DNA from: Comamonas composti DSM 21721
Lineage (GTDB): Bacteria; Pseudomonadota; Gammaproteobacteria; Burkholderiales; Burkholderiaceae_C
Length of the DNA stretch: 63,159 bases
NCBI RefSeq assembly: GCF_000429845.1
Contig: NZ_AUCQ01000030.1
Span: 1-63,159, forward strand
Reading direction: 5' to 3'
The position numbers and the translations under genes are program-made. The notes beneath the pieces were generated by a model. That model was not told the origin of the DNA. It worked only from the letters and a program-made list of their open reading frames with translations, and did not search any database. Below, piece by piece: positions 54,631 to 63,159 of the stretch (positions within the stretch are counted from its first letter, which is position 1; each line of letters opens with the position of its first letter).

Positions 54631-55250
54631 TATATCCACCTTTTCTGCGCAGCAAACACCGCATTCGGGTACTGGGGCTTGCCGCGGCTGCCGTTGTAGC
54701 GGCCCAGGGCCATGTACATATCGCCCTTTTCGCGGTCCAGGTAGTGGCGCAGGATCACGCAGCCAAAGCGCAGATTGGTCTGCATGTGGAACAGTTTGCC
54801 CACGTCGCCATCGCCGATCAGCCGCATCCAGAACGGCATGATCTGCATGTAGCCACGTGCGCCCACGCTGGAGATGGCGTATTTGCGGAAGGCGCTCTCG
54901 ACCTGGACCAGACCCAGCACCAGCGAGACATCCAGCCCTGCGCGCCGGGATTCGTACCAGACCGTCTGCAAAAACTCCTGGCGCGTGGCCTGGTCGGGCT
55001 TGCGCGAGCGCAGCTTGCCGCTGTGGGCGGCCAGCCAGCGCAAATACTCCATGCGCGCCTCGGTGCTGGCAAATTCAAGCTCGGGTGGGGCCTGGCCGAT
55101 CACGGCCGCGCTCAACGCCGTGCGCACCGAGTCCATCAAGGGCTCTTCAAGCTGGCCGCCGGCCCAGGCCGCGCCCGGCAGCCACGCCGGAGCCGCACAC
55201 GCCAAAGCCGCCGGGACTGCACCCAATAAACTGCGCCTTTTCAACCGCAT
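54630..55250 (-). CDS. Lytic murein transglycosylase (SLT family)
   Basis: The 206-residue protein has a signal peptide (MRLKRRSLLGAVPAALACAA, to AAWAGG). The SLT domain shows the catalytic glutamate in LVLGLVQVESAFRKYAIS, then SVGARGYMQIMPFW and ALGRYNGSRG. It would cut peptidoglycan glycan strands in the periplasm. It follows proS by 3 bp, which indicates co-transcription. The TAG stop abuts a REP-like repeat. Confidence 0.92.
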   Translation of the reverse strand: MRLKRRSLLGAVPAALACAAPAWLPGAAWAGGQLEEPLMDSVRTALSAAVIGQAPPELEFASTEARMEYLRWLAAHSGKLRSRKPDQATRQEFLQTVWYESRRAGLDVSLVLGLVQVESAFRKYAISSVGARGYMQIMPFWMRLIGDGDVGKLFHMQTNLRFGCVILRHYLDREKGDMYMALGRYNGSRGKPQYPNAVFAAQKRWI

Positions 55251-55253
55251 GAC

Positions 55254-56999
55254 TTACAGACCCAGGCGCTCCTTGAGATGGGCCAGCACATCGCCCAGGG
55301 CCAGCTTGCTGGCCTCGGTCTCGCGGCGGTGCTGGTATTCGAGCTGGCCTTCCTTGAGGCCGCGCTCGCCGAGCACCACGCGGTGCGGCACACCGATCAG
55401 CTCCCAGTCGGCAAACATGGCGCCGGGGCGCTCGCCGCGGTCGTCAAGAATCACGTCCACGCCCAGCGCCAGCAATTCGGCATGCAGCTTTTCGGCCTCG
55501 GTCCTGACAAGCTCGCTGCGGTCCATGCCTATGGGGCAGATGACCACCGTGAACGGCGCAATCGCATCGGGCCAGATGATGCCGCGCTCGTCATGGTTTT
55601 GCTCGATGGCCGCAGCCGGCAGGCGCGTCACGCCAATGCCGTAGCAGCCCATCTCGAACAGCGCAGGCTTGCCGTTCTCGGCAAGAAAGCTGGCGTTCAT
55701 GGGCTCGGAATACTTGGTGCCCAGATAGAACACATGGCCGATCTCTATGCCGCGCTCTATGGCCAGCTCGCCCGCGCCGTCGGGCGACTTGTCGCCAGCG
55801 ACCACGTTGCGCAGGTCGGCCACGAGATCGGGCTCGCCCAGGTCACGGCCGAAGTTCACGCCGGTGAGGTGAAAACCTTCCTCGTTGGCGCCGCACACCC
55901 AGTCGGCCATGACCGCGACTTCGCGGTCCACCACCAGGCGCACAGCCTGCTTGAGCGCAACAGGGCCCAGGTAGCCGGGCTTGCAGCCAAAGTGAGCCTC
56001 GATCTCGGCCTCGGTCGCAAAGCGAAAGCCCGCGTCCAGCCCCGGTACCTTGCCGACCTTGATCTCGTTCATCTCATGGTCGCCGCGCAGCAGCAGCAGC
56101 CAGATCTGGCTCTTGAGCAGCTCGCCCTTGTCATCGAGCACATCGGTGGCCAGCACCAGGGACTTCACGGTCTGGGACAACAGCAGGCCCAGTTGCTCGG
56201 CCACGGCCTCGCAGGTACTGCGGCCGGGCGTCGCAATCTTTTCCATGGGCTTGGTGGCCGCGGGGCGCGGGCCGGCGGGTGCCAGGGCCTCGGCCTTTTC
56301 GATATTCGCCGCATAGTCGCTGCCCGGGCAGTAGACGATGGCGTCTTCGCCCGTGGCGGCAATCACCTGGAACTCCTCGCTCAGATCGCCACCGATCGCA
56401 CCGCTGTCTGCGCGCACGGCACGGTACTGCAGGCCGAAGCGGTCGAAGATGCGCTTGTAGGCCTCGCGCATGGCCTGGTAGCTGATCTGAGCGGACTCCC
56501 TGTCCTTGTCGAAGGAGTAGGCATCCTTCATGATGAACTCACGCCCGCGCATCAGGCCGAAACGCGGACGGCGCTCATCGCGGAACTTGGTCTGGATCTG
56601 GTAGAGATTCTTGGGCAGCTGCTTGTAGCTCTTGATCTCCTGGCGCGCGATATCGGTGACCACCTCCTCGCTGGTCGGCTGGATCACGAAGTCGCGGCCA
56701 TGGCGGTCCTTGATGCGCAGCAGCTCGGGCCCCATGCTCTCGAAGCGGCCCGTCTCCTGCCACAGCTCGGCGGGCTGGACCACGGGCATGGTGACCTCCA
56801 CGGCACCCGCTCGGTTCATTTCCTCACGCACAATGGCCTCGACCTTGCGGATCACGCGCAGTCCCATGGGCATGTAGTTGTAGACGCCTGCACCCAGACG
56901 CTTGATCATGCCGGCGCGCATCATCAGCTTGTGGCTGGTCACTTCGGCATCGGCCGGAGCTTCCTTGAAGGTGGAGATGAAAAATTGGGAGGCTTTCAT
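55254..56999 (-). CDS. proS: Proline-tRNA ligase
   Basis: The 581-residue class II synthetase charges tRNA-Pro. It starts [20 protein letters not shown]. Motif 2 includes [20 protein letters not shown] and motif 3 [10 protein letters not shown]. The length and the segment between the motifs (residues about 240-380) show the bacterial-type editing INS domain. A tRNA-Pro gene lies 5 kb away. The start at 56999 was preferred to one seven codons upstream. Confidence 0.98.
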   Translation of the reverse strand: MKASQFFISTFKEAPADAEVTSHKLMMRAGMIKRLGAGVYNYMPMGLRVIRKVEAIVREEMNRAGAVEVTMPVVQPAELWQETGRFESMGPELLRIKDRHGRDFVIQPTSEEVVTDIARQEIKSYKQLPKNLYQIQTKFRDERRPRFGLMRGREFIMKDAYSFDKDRESAQISYQAMREAYKRIFDRFGLQYRAVRADSGAIGGDLSEEFQVIAATGEDAIVYCPGSDYAANIEKAEALAPAGPRPAATKPMEKIATPGRSTCEAVAEQLGLLLSQTVKSLVLATDVLDDKGELLKSQIWLLLLRGDHEMNEIKVGKVPGLDAGFRFATEAEIEAHFGCKPGYLGPVALKQAVRLVVDREVAVMADWVCGANEEGFHLTGVNFGRDLGEPDLVADLRNVVAGDKSPDGAGELAIERGIEIGHVFYLGTKYSEPMNASFLAENGKPALFEMGCYGIGVTRLPAAAIEQNHDERGIIWPDAIAPFTVVICPIGMDRSELVRTEAEKLHAELLALGVDVILDDRGERPGAMFADWELIGVPHRVVLGERGLKEGQLEYQHRRETEASKLALGDVLAHLKERLGL

Positions 57000-57036
57000 G
57001 GAACTCGAACTTGGCGGCAATCAGGCAGGGCAGTGC

Positions 57037-57064
57037 TTGCTGCCAGCAAGGCACCGTGCATAAT
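57037..57064 (+). promoter_or_regulatory. Promoter candidate for rppH
   Basis: TTGCTG (57037-57042) and CATAAT (57059-57064) are 16 bp apart, with the start codon about 30 bp downstream. The region is shared with the divergent proS. Confidence 0.45.
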
Positions 57065-57094
57065 GGATGCAATTTAAAAAATTGGGGTTCGATT

Positions 57095-57754
57095 ATGCTT
57101 GACCGGGACGGATTTCGCCCGAACGTCGGCATCATCTTGCTCAACCACAAAAACCAGGTGTTCTGGGGCAAGCGCATTCGCACCCACAGCTGGCAGTTCC
57201 CGCAAGGCGGCATTGATCGAGGCGAAAGCCCTGAACAAGCCATGTTCAGAGAGCTGCACGAGGAAGTGGGGCTAAAGCCCAACCACGTTCGCGTGGTAGC
57301 CCGCACCCGGGACTGGTTGCGCTATGAGGTGCCGGACCGGTATATCCGCCGCGATGCGCGCGGACACTATAAAGGCCAAAAGCAGATCTGGTATCTGCTG
57401 CAGCTTGTAGGTCACGACTGGGACCTGAATCTGCGCGCCACAGATCACCCCGAGTTCGATGCCTGGCGCTGGAACGACTACTGGGTTCCACTCGACGTGG
57501 TCGTGGAGTTCAAGCGCGGCGTCTATGAAATGGCACTCACCGAGCTCTCGCGCTTTCTGCCACGCGGCGAACAGCACCGCAACCGCTATCTACGCAGCGG
57601 CATGCGCCCACGCGAGCTTGACACGGCTTTGCCCCCCCAGCATCACACGCCGGCCATGCATCCTTCGCGCACGGGCAGCTTTCGCAGCAACCCGGGCATG
57701 GAGCTTCCGCCCGGCGCAAGCTTCGACCCGGATCCTCAATCCGGCCAGGCCTGA
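57095..57754 (+). CDS. rppH: RNA pyrophosphohydrolase
   Basis: The 219-residue Nudix enzyme starts [20 protein letters not shown], the typical RppH opening. The Nudix box is GGIDRGESP...[10 protein letters not shown]. It removes pyrophosphate from 5'-triphosphate mRNA to trigger decay. [17 protein letters not shown] follows. The C-terminal 45 residues are a low-complexity tail that is common in betaproteobacteria. It is divergent from proS and convergent with proB. Confidence 0.96.
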   Translation: MLDRDGFRPNVGIILLNHKNQVFWGKRIRTHSWQFPQGGIDRGESPEQAMFRELHEEVGLKPNHVRVVARTRDWLRYEVPDRYIRRDARGHYKGQKQIWYLLQLVGHDWDLNLRATDHPEFDAWRWNDYWVPLDVVVEFKRGVYEMALTELSRFLPRGEQHRNRYLRSGMRPRELDTALPPQHHTPAMHPSRTGSFRSNPGMELPPGASFDPDPQSGQA

Positions 57755-57780
57755 ACCCGAACCAGGTGCTCGTACCATGC

Positions 57781-57808
57781 AAAAAGCCGCTGATCACAGC
57801 GGCTTTTT
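57781..57808. terminator. Bidirectional terminator between rppH and proB
   Basis: AAAAAGCCGCTG (57781-57792), loop ATCA, CAGCGGCTTTTT (57797-57808) form a perfect 12-bp stem with T runs on both strands. Confidence 0.95.
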
Positions 57809-57829
57809 CATTTGAGGAAGGTGCCAGCT

Positions 57830-58969
57830 TCAGTGTCCGGCCACCAGCATATTGTCCCTGTGCACCATCTCCGGCCCTGCCGAATAGCCAAGCAGGCGCT
57901 CAATCTCGGCCGAGCCCCGACGGCACAGCAGCCGGGCTTCGGCGCTCGCATAATTGGCCAGGCCACGCGCCACTTCCCTGCCCTTCGCATCGCGCACCGC
58001 AATCACATCGCCACGCGCAAACTCGCCCTCGACACCGACCATGCCTATGGGCAACAGGCTCTTTCCCTCATCCTTGAGCTTGCTCACCGCACCATCGTCC
58101 ACGCAGACCGAGCCGCGCAATTGAAGGTGGTCGGCAATCCATTGCTTGCGCGCCTGTTTCTTGTGCGTCTGGGCCACAAGCAGCGTACCAATCGACTCGC
58201 CTGCGGCAAGCCGCACCAGCACGTCTTTCTCACGTCCCCAGGCGATCACGGTGGACGCGCCCGAACCCGCAGCACGCTTGGCCGCGAGTATCTTGGTGAT
58301 CATGCCGCCCTTGCCTATGGAAGAGCCCGCACCGCCGGCCATCACCTCCAGCTCGGGGTTGCCGGCCTCGGCCACATCGATGAAGCGCGCCTCTGGGTTC
58401 TTGCGCGGATCGGCGCTGTACAAGCCCTTCTGATCGGTAAGAATGATCAAGGCATCGGCTTCGATCAGATTCGCCACCAGCGCACCCAGGGTGTCGTTGT
58501 CGCCGAACTTGATTTCGTCGTTGACCACGGTGTCGTTCTCGTTGATCACGGGCACGATTCCAAGCTGCAGCAAAGTCAGCAAGGTGGTGCGCGCATTCAG
58601 ATAGCGCTCGCGGTCGGCAAGATCGGCGTGGGTGAGCAGCACCTGTGCGCTGCCCATGCCTTGTTCGCTGAGCTTGGTCTCGTACATTTGCACCAAGCCC
58701 ATTTGTCCCACGGCCGCTGCGGCCTGCTGCTTGTGGATTTCCTTGGGGCGCACAGCCCAGCCGAGGCGCTTCATGCCCTCGGCCACGGCGCCGCTGGAGA
58801 CCATGATGACTTCGCGCTTAGGCCCGGCATCGCCGCGTACCAGGGCCGCCAGCTGACGACTCCACTCCTCGATGGCAGCCTCGTCCAGGCCTCGCCCCTC
58901 ATTGGTCACCAGGCTGGAGCCGACCTTGACCACGATGCGATGAGCATCACGCAACAAGTTGGAAGACAT
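57830..58969 (-). CDS. proB: Glutamate 5-kinase
   Basis: The 379-residue enzyme phosphorylates glutamate in proline synthesis. It starts [20 protein letters not shown]. The amino-acid-kinase domain includes [32 protein letters not shown] and [13 protein letters not shown]. The C-terminal 75 residues form the PUA domain ([20 protein letters not shown]). It follows obgE with 77 bp between. Confidence 0.97.
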   Translation of the reverse strand: MSSNLLRDAHRIVVKVGSSLVTNEGRGLDEAAIEEWSRQLAALVRGDAGPKREVIMVSSGAVAEGMKRLGWAVRPKEIHKQQAAAAVGQMGLVQMYETKLSEQGMGSAQVLLTHADLADRERYLNARTTLLTLLQLGIVPVINENDTVVNDEIKFGDNDTLGALVANLIEADALIILTDQKGLYSADPRKNPEARFIDVAEAGNPELEVMAGGAGSSIGKGGMITKILAAKRAAGSGASTVIAWGREKDVLVRLAAGESIGTLLVAQTHKKQARKQWIADHLQLRGSVCVDDGAVSKLKDEGKSLLPIGMVGVEGEFARGDVIAVRDAKGREVARGLANYASAEARLLCRRGSAEIERLLGYSAGPEMVHRDNMLVAGH

Positions 58970-58987
58970 GGATTAATCGATTTTTAG

Positions 58988-59020
58988 GCTTCAAGCGCCC
59001 AACCAGCGGATGCTTGAAGC
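58988..59020. repeat. Inverted repeat between obgE and proB
   Basis: GCTTCAAGC (58988-58996) and GCTTGAAGC (59012-59020) form a perfect 9-bp stem with a 15-base loop. The flanking AAGCTATC links it to repeat family S. No T run follows on the minus strand. Confidence 0.55.
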
Positions 59021-59046
59021 TATCTTTATCAGAGCAGTAAATGAGA

Positions 59047-60255
<1,209 letters not shown>

Positions 60256-60324
60256 TTACAAAATCTCAGCGCACCAGAGGCCTCAGAACGTGTTGGCGCT
60301 CACAAGGCCACAACTGGAAACGAC

Positions 60325-60348
60325 AAAGCCCCGACCGGGCGGGGCTTT
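60325..60348 (-). terminator. Terminator or attenuator after rpmA
   Basis: AAAGCCCC (60325-60332) pairs with GGGGCTTT (60341-60348). The T run is short, so read-through into obgE is expected, giving less ObgE than ribosomal proteins. Confidence 0.75.
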
Positions 60349-60369
60349 GGAACGTCGCAATGACAGGCC

Positions 60370-60627
60370 TTAGGCCGCAGTCACATTAACGGTTTGCTTG
60401 GACAACGCACCCTTGACAGCGAACGACACATGGCCGTCAACCAGAGCATACAGCGTGTGATCCTTGCCAACGCCCACGTTCTCACCGGGGTGGAACTTGG
60501 TGCCGCGCTGGCGAACGATGATCGACCCAGCCGTGATCAGTTCACCGCCAAAAGCCTTCACACCGAGCATTTTGGGCTTGGAATCGCGCCCGTTTCGCGT
60601 AGAGCCGCCGCCTTTTTTCTGTGCCAT
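60370..60627 (-). CDS. rpmA: 50S ribosomal protein L27
   Basis: The 85-residue protein starts [20 protein letters not shown], the L27 N-terminus that reaches the peptidyl-transferase centre. [20 protein letters not shown] follows. There is no leader peptide to be cleaved. It lies 12 bp after rplU. Confidence 0.98.
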   Translation of the reverse strand: MAQKKGGGSTRNGRDSKPKMLGVKAFGGELITAGSIIVRQRGTKFHPGENVGVGKDHTLYALVDGHVSFAVKGALSKQTVNVTAA

Positions 60628-60639
60628 GACTAGCTCCTA

Positions 60640-60951
60640 TTAAGCAGCAATTGCCACGATTTCCAGTTCGGTGAACTGTTGACGATGGCCTTGGCGTTTT
60701 TGATAGTGCTTACGACGGCGCATCTTGAAGATGTGCACTTTGTCGTGCTTGCCGTGGGCAACAACGGTTGCCTTCACTGTTGCACCGGACACCAGGGGCG
60801 TGCCCACCTTGATTTCAGCGCCGTTGCCGACTGCCAAAACCTGGTCGATCACCACTTCCTGGCCTACGTCCGCAGCAATCTGTTCTACCTTGATCTTTTC
60901 GCCGGCTGCAACGCGATACTGCTTGCCGCCGGTTTTTATGACTGCGTACAT
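60640..60951 (-). CDS. rplU: 50S ribosomal protein L21
   Basis: The 103-residue protein starts [20 protein letters not shown], the standard L21 opening, and ends with [20 protein letters not shown] and [11 protein letters not shown]. The ATG at 60951 has an AGAGG site. It is the first gene of rplU-rpmA-obgE. Confidence 0.98.
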   Translation of the reverse strand: MYAVIKTGGKQYRVAAGEKIKVEQIAADVGQEVVIDQVLAVGNGAEIKVGTPLVSGATVKATVVAHGKHDKVHIFKMRRRKHYQKRQGHRQQFTELEIVAIAA

Positions 60952-61004
60952 GTAAACCTCTTGAATTTGAGAGCCCTGTGAACGAATTTTCACAGAAGCC
61001 CTCC

Positions 61005-61034
61005 ATTCTAGCACGCATCACTGAAATACCCCAA
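61005..61034 (-). promoter_or_regulatory. rplU promoter candidate
   Basis: On the minus strand TAGAAT (61005-61010) is preceded 18 bp upstream by TTGGGG (61029-61034). The 5' leader is about 45 bases. The -35 match is only partial. Confidence 0.5.
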
Positions 61035-61094
61035 ACCCTGTACCAGCTCACGCCACCACCCCGTGACCCGGCACCGCGCCCAGCAGCCCTTTCC

Positions 61095-61100
61095 TATAAT
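61095..61100 (+). promoter_or_regulatory. ispB -10 element
   Basis: TATAAT lies 11 bp before the first possible TTG start of ispB and 29 bp before the second. No -35 match is evident. The leader would be very short. Confidence 0.5.
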
Positions 61101-61111
61101 CGCCAATCCAC

Positions 61112-62110
61112 TTGGCGGCCCATAGAATCTTGACAACAGCTACTCCCCTCTCCAACCCGCTTGCCCTCATCGCTGATGATATGCGCGAAGTGGATCATGT
61201 CATTGCCCAGAGATTGACCACCAGCGTCCCGCTGATCGCACAGATCTCTCAGTACATCATCGCGGCCGGGGGCAAGCGCCTGCGTCCAGCTTTGCTGCTC
61301 ATGATCTGCTCTGCCCTTGGCCACAAAGGACATGACAAGCACATCCTGGCCGCCGTGGTTGAGCTCATCCACACAGCCACTTTGCTGCACGATGACGTGG
61401 TGGACGAGTCAACGCTACGCCGCGGCCGCCCCACCGCCAATGAAACCTTTGGCAACCCCGCAAGCGTACTCGTTGGCGACTTTCTGCATACCCGCTCCTT
61501 CCAAATGATGGTGGAAGTGGGCAACATGCGCGTTTTGCAAATCCTCTCGGACGCAACCAACGTGATCGCAGAGGGCGAAGTACAGCAACTGATCAACACG
61601 CACGATGCCTCACTCAGCGAAGATGGCTATCTGCACGTGATCCGCTCCAAAACAGCCCAACTGTTCGAGGCCAGCGCACAACTCGGCGCGGTTCTCGCCA
61701 ACGCTTCGATCAAAGTCGAGCAGGCGTGCGCCACCTACGGTCAGGCACTGGGCACAGCATTCCAGATCATTGATGACGTGCTCGACTATGCCGGCGAAGC
61801 CCAGGAAATGGGCAAAAACCTGGGCGACGACCTGCGCGAAGGCAAATGCACTCTGCCGCTGATTTCAGCCATGCAGCGCGGCACCCCTGAGCAGGCAGCC
61901 ATCATCCGCAACGCCATAGAGCAAGGTTCGACCGAACAGTTGAGTACCGTTGTGAGCATTGTGCGCAGCACAGGCGCACTGGATATTGCACGCCAAGCCG
62001 CACACAACGAAGCCCTGCGCGCCATTTCCGCGCTGGACATGCTTCCGGAAAATTCACACACTGCAAGTTTGCTACAATTAGCCTCCGAGCTTTTGGAGCG
62101 ACGCACCTGA
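61112..62110 (+). CDS. ispB: Polyprenyl diphosphate synthase (octaprenyl type)
   Basis: The 332-residue trans-prenyltransferase has the first aspartate-rich motif LLHDDVVDES and the second FQIIDDVLDYAG. GGKRLRPALLLMICSALG near residue 54 binds isopentenyl diphosphate. It makes the side chain of ubiquinone, thus serving the ubi genes elsewhere in the window. The start is uncertain: TTG at 61112 and 61130 are both open, and an ATG lies later at 61181. It is followed by tRNA-Pro. Confidence 0.94.
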   Translation: MAAHRILTTATPLSNPLALIADDMREVDHVIAQRLTTSVPLIAQISQYIIAAGGKRLRPALLLMICSALGHKGHDKHILAAVVELIHTATLLHDDVVDESTLRRGRPTANETFGNPASVLVGDFLHTRSFQMMVEVGNMRVLQILSDATNVIAEGEVQQLINTHDASLSEDGYLHVIRSKTAQLFEASAQLGAVLANASIKVEQACATYGQALGTAFQIIDDVLDYAGEAQEMGKNLGDDLREGKCTLPLISAMQRGTPEQAAIIRNAIEQGSTEQLSTVVSIVRSTGALDIARQAAHNEALRAISALDMLPENSHTASLLQLASELLERRT

Positions 62111-62140
62111 ATCATCAGGAAGCATCATCCAATCAAGACA

Positions 62141-62217
62141 CGGGGTGTAGCTTAGCCTGGTAGAGCGCTACGTTCGGGACGTAGAGGCCGGAGGTTCGAA
62201 TCCTCTCACCCCGACCA
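62141..62217 (+). tRNA. tRNA-Pro (anticodon CGG)
   Basis: The 77-nt gene folds as a cloverleaf. The acceptor CGGGGTG pairs with CACCCCG, with discriminator A and encoded CCA. The anticodon stem CTACG/CGTAG holds the loop TTCGGGA with anticodon CGG. The T arm GGAGG-TTCGAAT-CCTCT is standard. C1-G72 is typical for bacterial tRNA-Pro. Confidence 0.97.
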
Positions 62218-62229
62218 GACAAAAACGGG

Positions 62230-62263
62230 AAAAGCCCAAATGGATCAACCACTTGGGCTTTTT
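62230..62263 (+). terminator. Terminator after tRNA-Pro
   Basis: AAAAGCCCAA (62230-62239) pairs with TTGGGCTTTT (62253-62262), followed by TTG. It lies 13 bp after the tRNA. Confidence 0.9.
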
Positions 62264-62441
62264 GCTTTGAATCATCATTCATACCGATAAAGAGTAAATT
62301 TGTCCCGCCGTTGTCCCAAATTTGTCCCAAAGCTCTTTGCTATTGTGAACACGCTGGCGCTGGTCAAGAGAACGTAGCACTTGACGCCCAGTCGATCCGG
62401 GAATACCGTGCTGTCATTCATAACCGCTTACAGCACATCGC

Positions 62442-62747
62442 GTGAAACCACGTCTCAAGCAATCGCTCTTCGCCGAAGCCACCGCGCTCCAAGTGATCGC
62501 AGTGGTGTGCGCATTGGGTTTTTTGAGTCATGGTGCAATTTTTCTTTCCCAGCACATCCATGCCATGTCTTGGCTTAGTCCATTTGCTGGCGGATTTGCC
62601 GTGCTTGCCTTAGCCTGCGCTCTGCTGATCCTGGTTGGATCGGTGTTCTACGCATTTCCGATGTTCGTGCAACGGCTTGCCTTGCGGTGGAAGGTCTATC
62701 TCGCACCTCTGCCTGCCGACGCCATCTCCTCATTCGAGCCAAGGTGA
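62442..62747 (+). CDS. Small membrane protein of unknown function
   Basis: The 101-residue frame uses a GTG start and has two hydrophobic spans (LQVIAVVCALGFLSHGAIFL and FAVLALACALLILVGSVFYA). No family is recognised and the ribosome binding site is poor. It lies between a tRNA and an IS remnant, a typical island edge, so it may be a foreign or fragmentary gene. Confidence 0.45.
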   Translation: MKPRLKQSLFAEATALQVIAVVCALGFLSHGAIFLSQHIHAMSWLSPFAGGFAVLALACALLILVGSVFYAFPMFVQRLALRWKVYLAPLPADAISSFEPR

Positions 62748-62783
62748 TCTTGCCCCTGTTTTGTGTAGCTCTTAGCCCATGAT

Positions 62784-63080
62784 CTACGCGGCCTTTTTAC
62801 GCTGTGCCTCGTACCAGCGTTGCTCGTACTGCATAGGACTGAGATAGCCCAGCGCCAAATGCAGCCTGCGGTGATTGTAGAAGGCCATCCAGTCCATCAC
62901 CGCCTTCCTGGCCTGCTCTCGGGTTGCAAACTTCTGCCCATGCACGCAGGCCGTTTTCAGCCGGCCCCACAAGCTTTCTGTGGGCGAGTATGACAGGCGC
63001 ACGGGGTAACGGTGCTTCATTTGCTCAATCCAGGCGTACCTCGCAGCGTGTCCTGCGCGAAGTACGCCGCCGCTTTCCTA
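62784..63080 (-). pseudogene. IS3-family transposase remnant with internal deletion
   Basis: Reading leftward from 63080, the end of orfA (RKAAAYFAQD) is followed in another frame by YAWIEQMKHRYPVRL, the start of orfB. This joins directly to SYSPTESLWGRLKTACVHGQ and the normal C-terminus YNHRRLHLALGYLSPMQYEQ. The middle of orfB, with the first two catalytic aspartates, is deleted, while the catalytic Glu region (TESLWGRLK) remains. It cannot be active. A MITE-like element abuts the orfA end. Confidence 0.85.
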
Positions 63081-63159
63081 AGAACGTGTTTACGATCTCT
63101 ACGCTGCCGCGTTGGAGCGCAATCGGGATGAGTTCAAAGCGATGGGGCGCAGCTTGCAC
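63081..63159 (-). mobile_element. MITE-like element, family M, copy 3 (cut by window end)
   Basis: The terminal AGAACGTGTTTACGATCTC and the next 60 bases match copy 1 exactly in the visible part and continue to the window end. It is inserted in the orfA part of the IS3 remnant, next to CTTTCCTA. Confidence 0.8.

Noticed and set aside
62133..62330. Minus-strand frame over the tRNA (with GERIRTSGLYVPNVALYQAK)
   Set aside because: This is the well-known spurious translation of a tRNA-Pro gene in reverse. The repeated TTTGTCCC downstream hints at an old integration site but no integrase is present.

Overview
The window reads as chromosomal DNA of a high-GC betaproteobacterium in the Comamonadaceae, most likely Comamonas or a close relative. 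The evidence is two Bug-type tricarboxylate-transporter binding proteins, the housekeeping orders rplU-rpmA-obgE-proB / rppH / proS-transglycosylase and hemA-prfA-prmC-grxD, a clustered ubiE-ubiJ-ubiB block, and two dispersed intergenic repeat families of the kind I associate with this family. No species can be named from the sequence alone.

Left part (1-24 kb). A divergent Lrp-type regulator faces a leftward cluster of a MetC-like PLP lyase, a Bug binding protein and a uroporphyrinogen-decarboxylase-superfamily methyltransferase-like protein, possibly a scavenging pathway for a sulfur or methylated compound. Next come an acetyltransferase, PlsC, a DMT permease, and a leftward run CsgG-like lipoprotein, nudB, endonuclease-fold protein, folE, where nudB and folE catalyse successive early folate steps. 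Then aspS, DUF502, FmdB, a sodium-solute symporter, and a quinone block (HIT, DUF971, ubiE, Tim44-like, ubiJ, ubiB) interrupted by a 269-bp MITE-like element. A 1304-residue GlcD/GlcF-like flavo-iron-sulfur fusion follows.

Middle part (24-48 kb). A lower-GC orphan lipoprotein and a decayed IS5-type transposase lie before a complete glycerol-3-phosphate import operon ugpB-A-E-C-Q, with an internal terminator and a repeat inserted between ugpA and ugpE. Facing it is a two-gene cluster of an SDR and an 833-residue fusion of a Baeyer-Villiger-type monooxygenase with an alpha/beta hydrolase; two strong palindromes lie upstream. A SUKH-like orphan, an amidase and a complete peptide ABC operon come next, the amidase cut off from the binding protein by a second MITE copy. 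Then a ferredoxin, an N-formylglutamate amidohydrolase with a Bug protein and LysR regulator, and a small membrane protein.

Right part (47-63 kb). This is mostly core metabolism: hemA-prfA-prmC-grxD, an orphan outer-membrane barrel candidate, a CorC-type protein, proS with a lytic transglycosylase, rppH, proB, obgE, rpmA, rplU, ispB and a tRNA-Pro(CGG). The window ends in a deleted IS3-family element with a third MITE copy inserted in it.

The strongest candidates for something new are the MITE-like family (three copies, 19-bp perfect terminal inverted repeats, both strands open in both full copies), the repeat family whose conserved CCCCCTGAGTCGC end supplies the stop codon of neighbouring genes, and the monooxygenase-esterase fusion.
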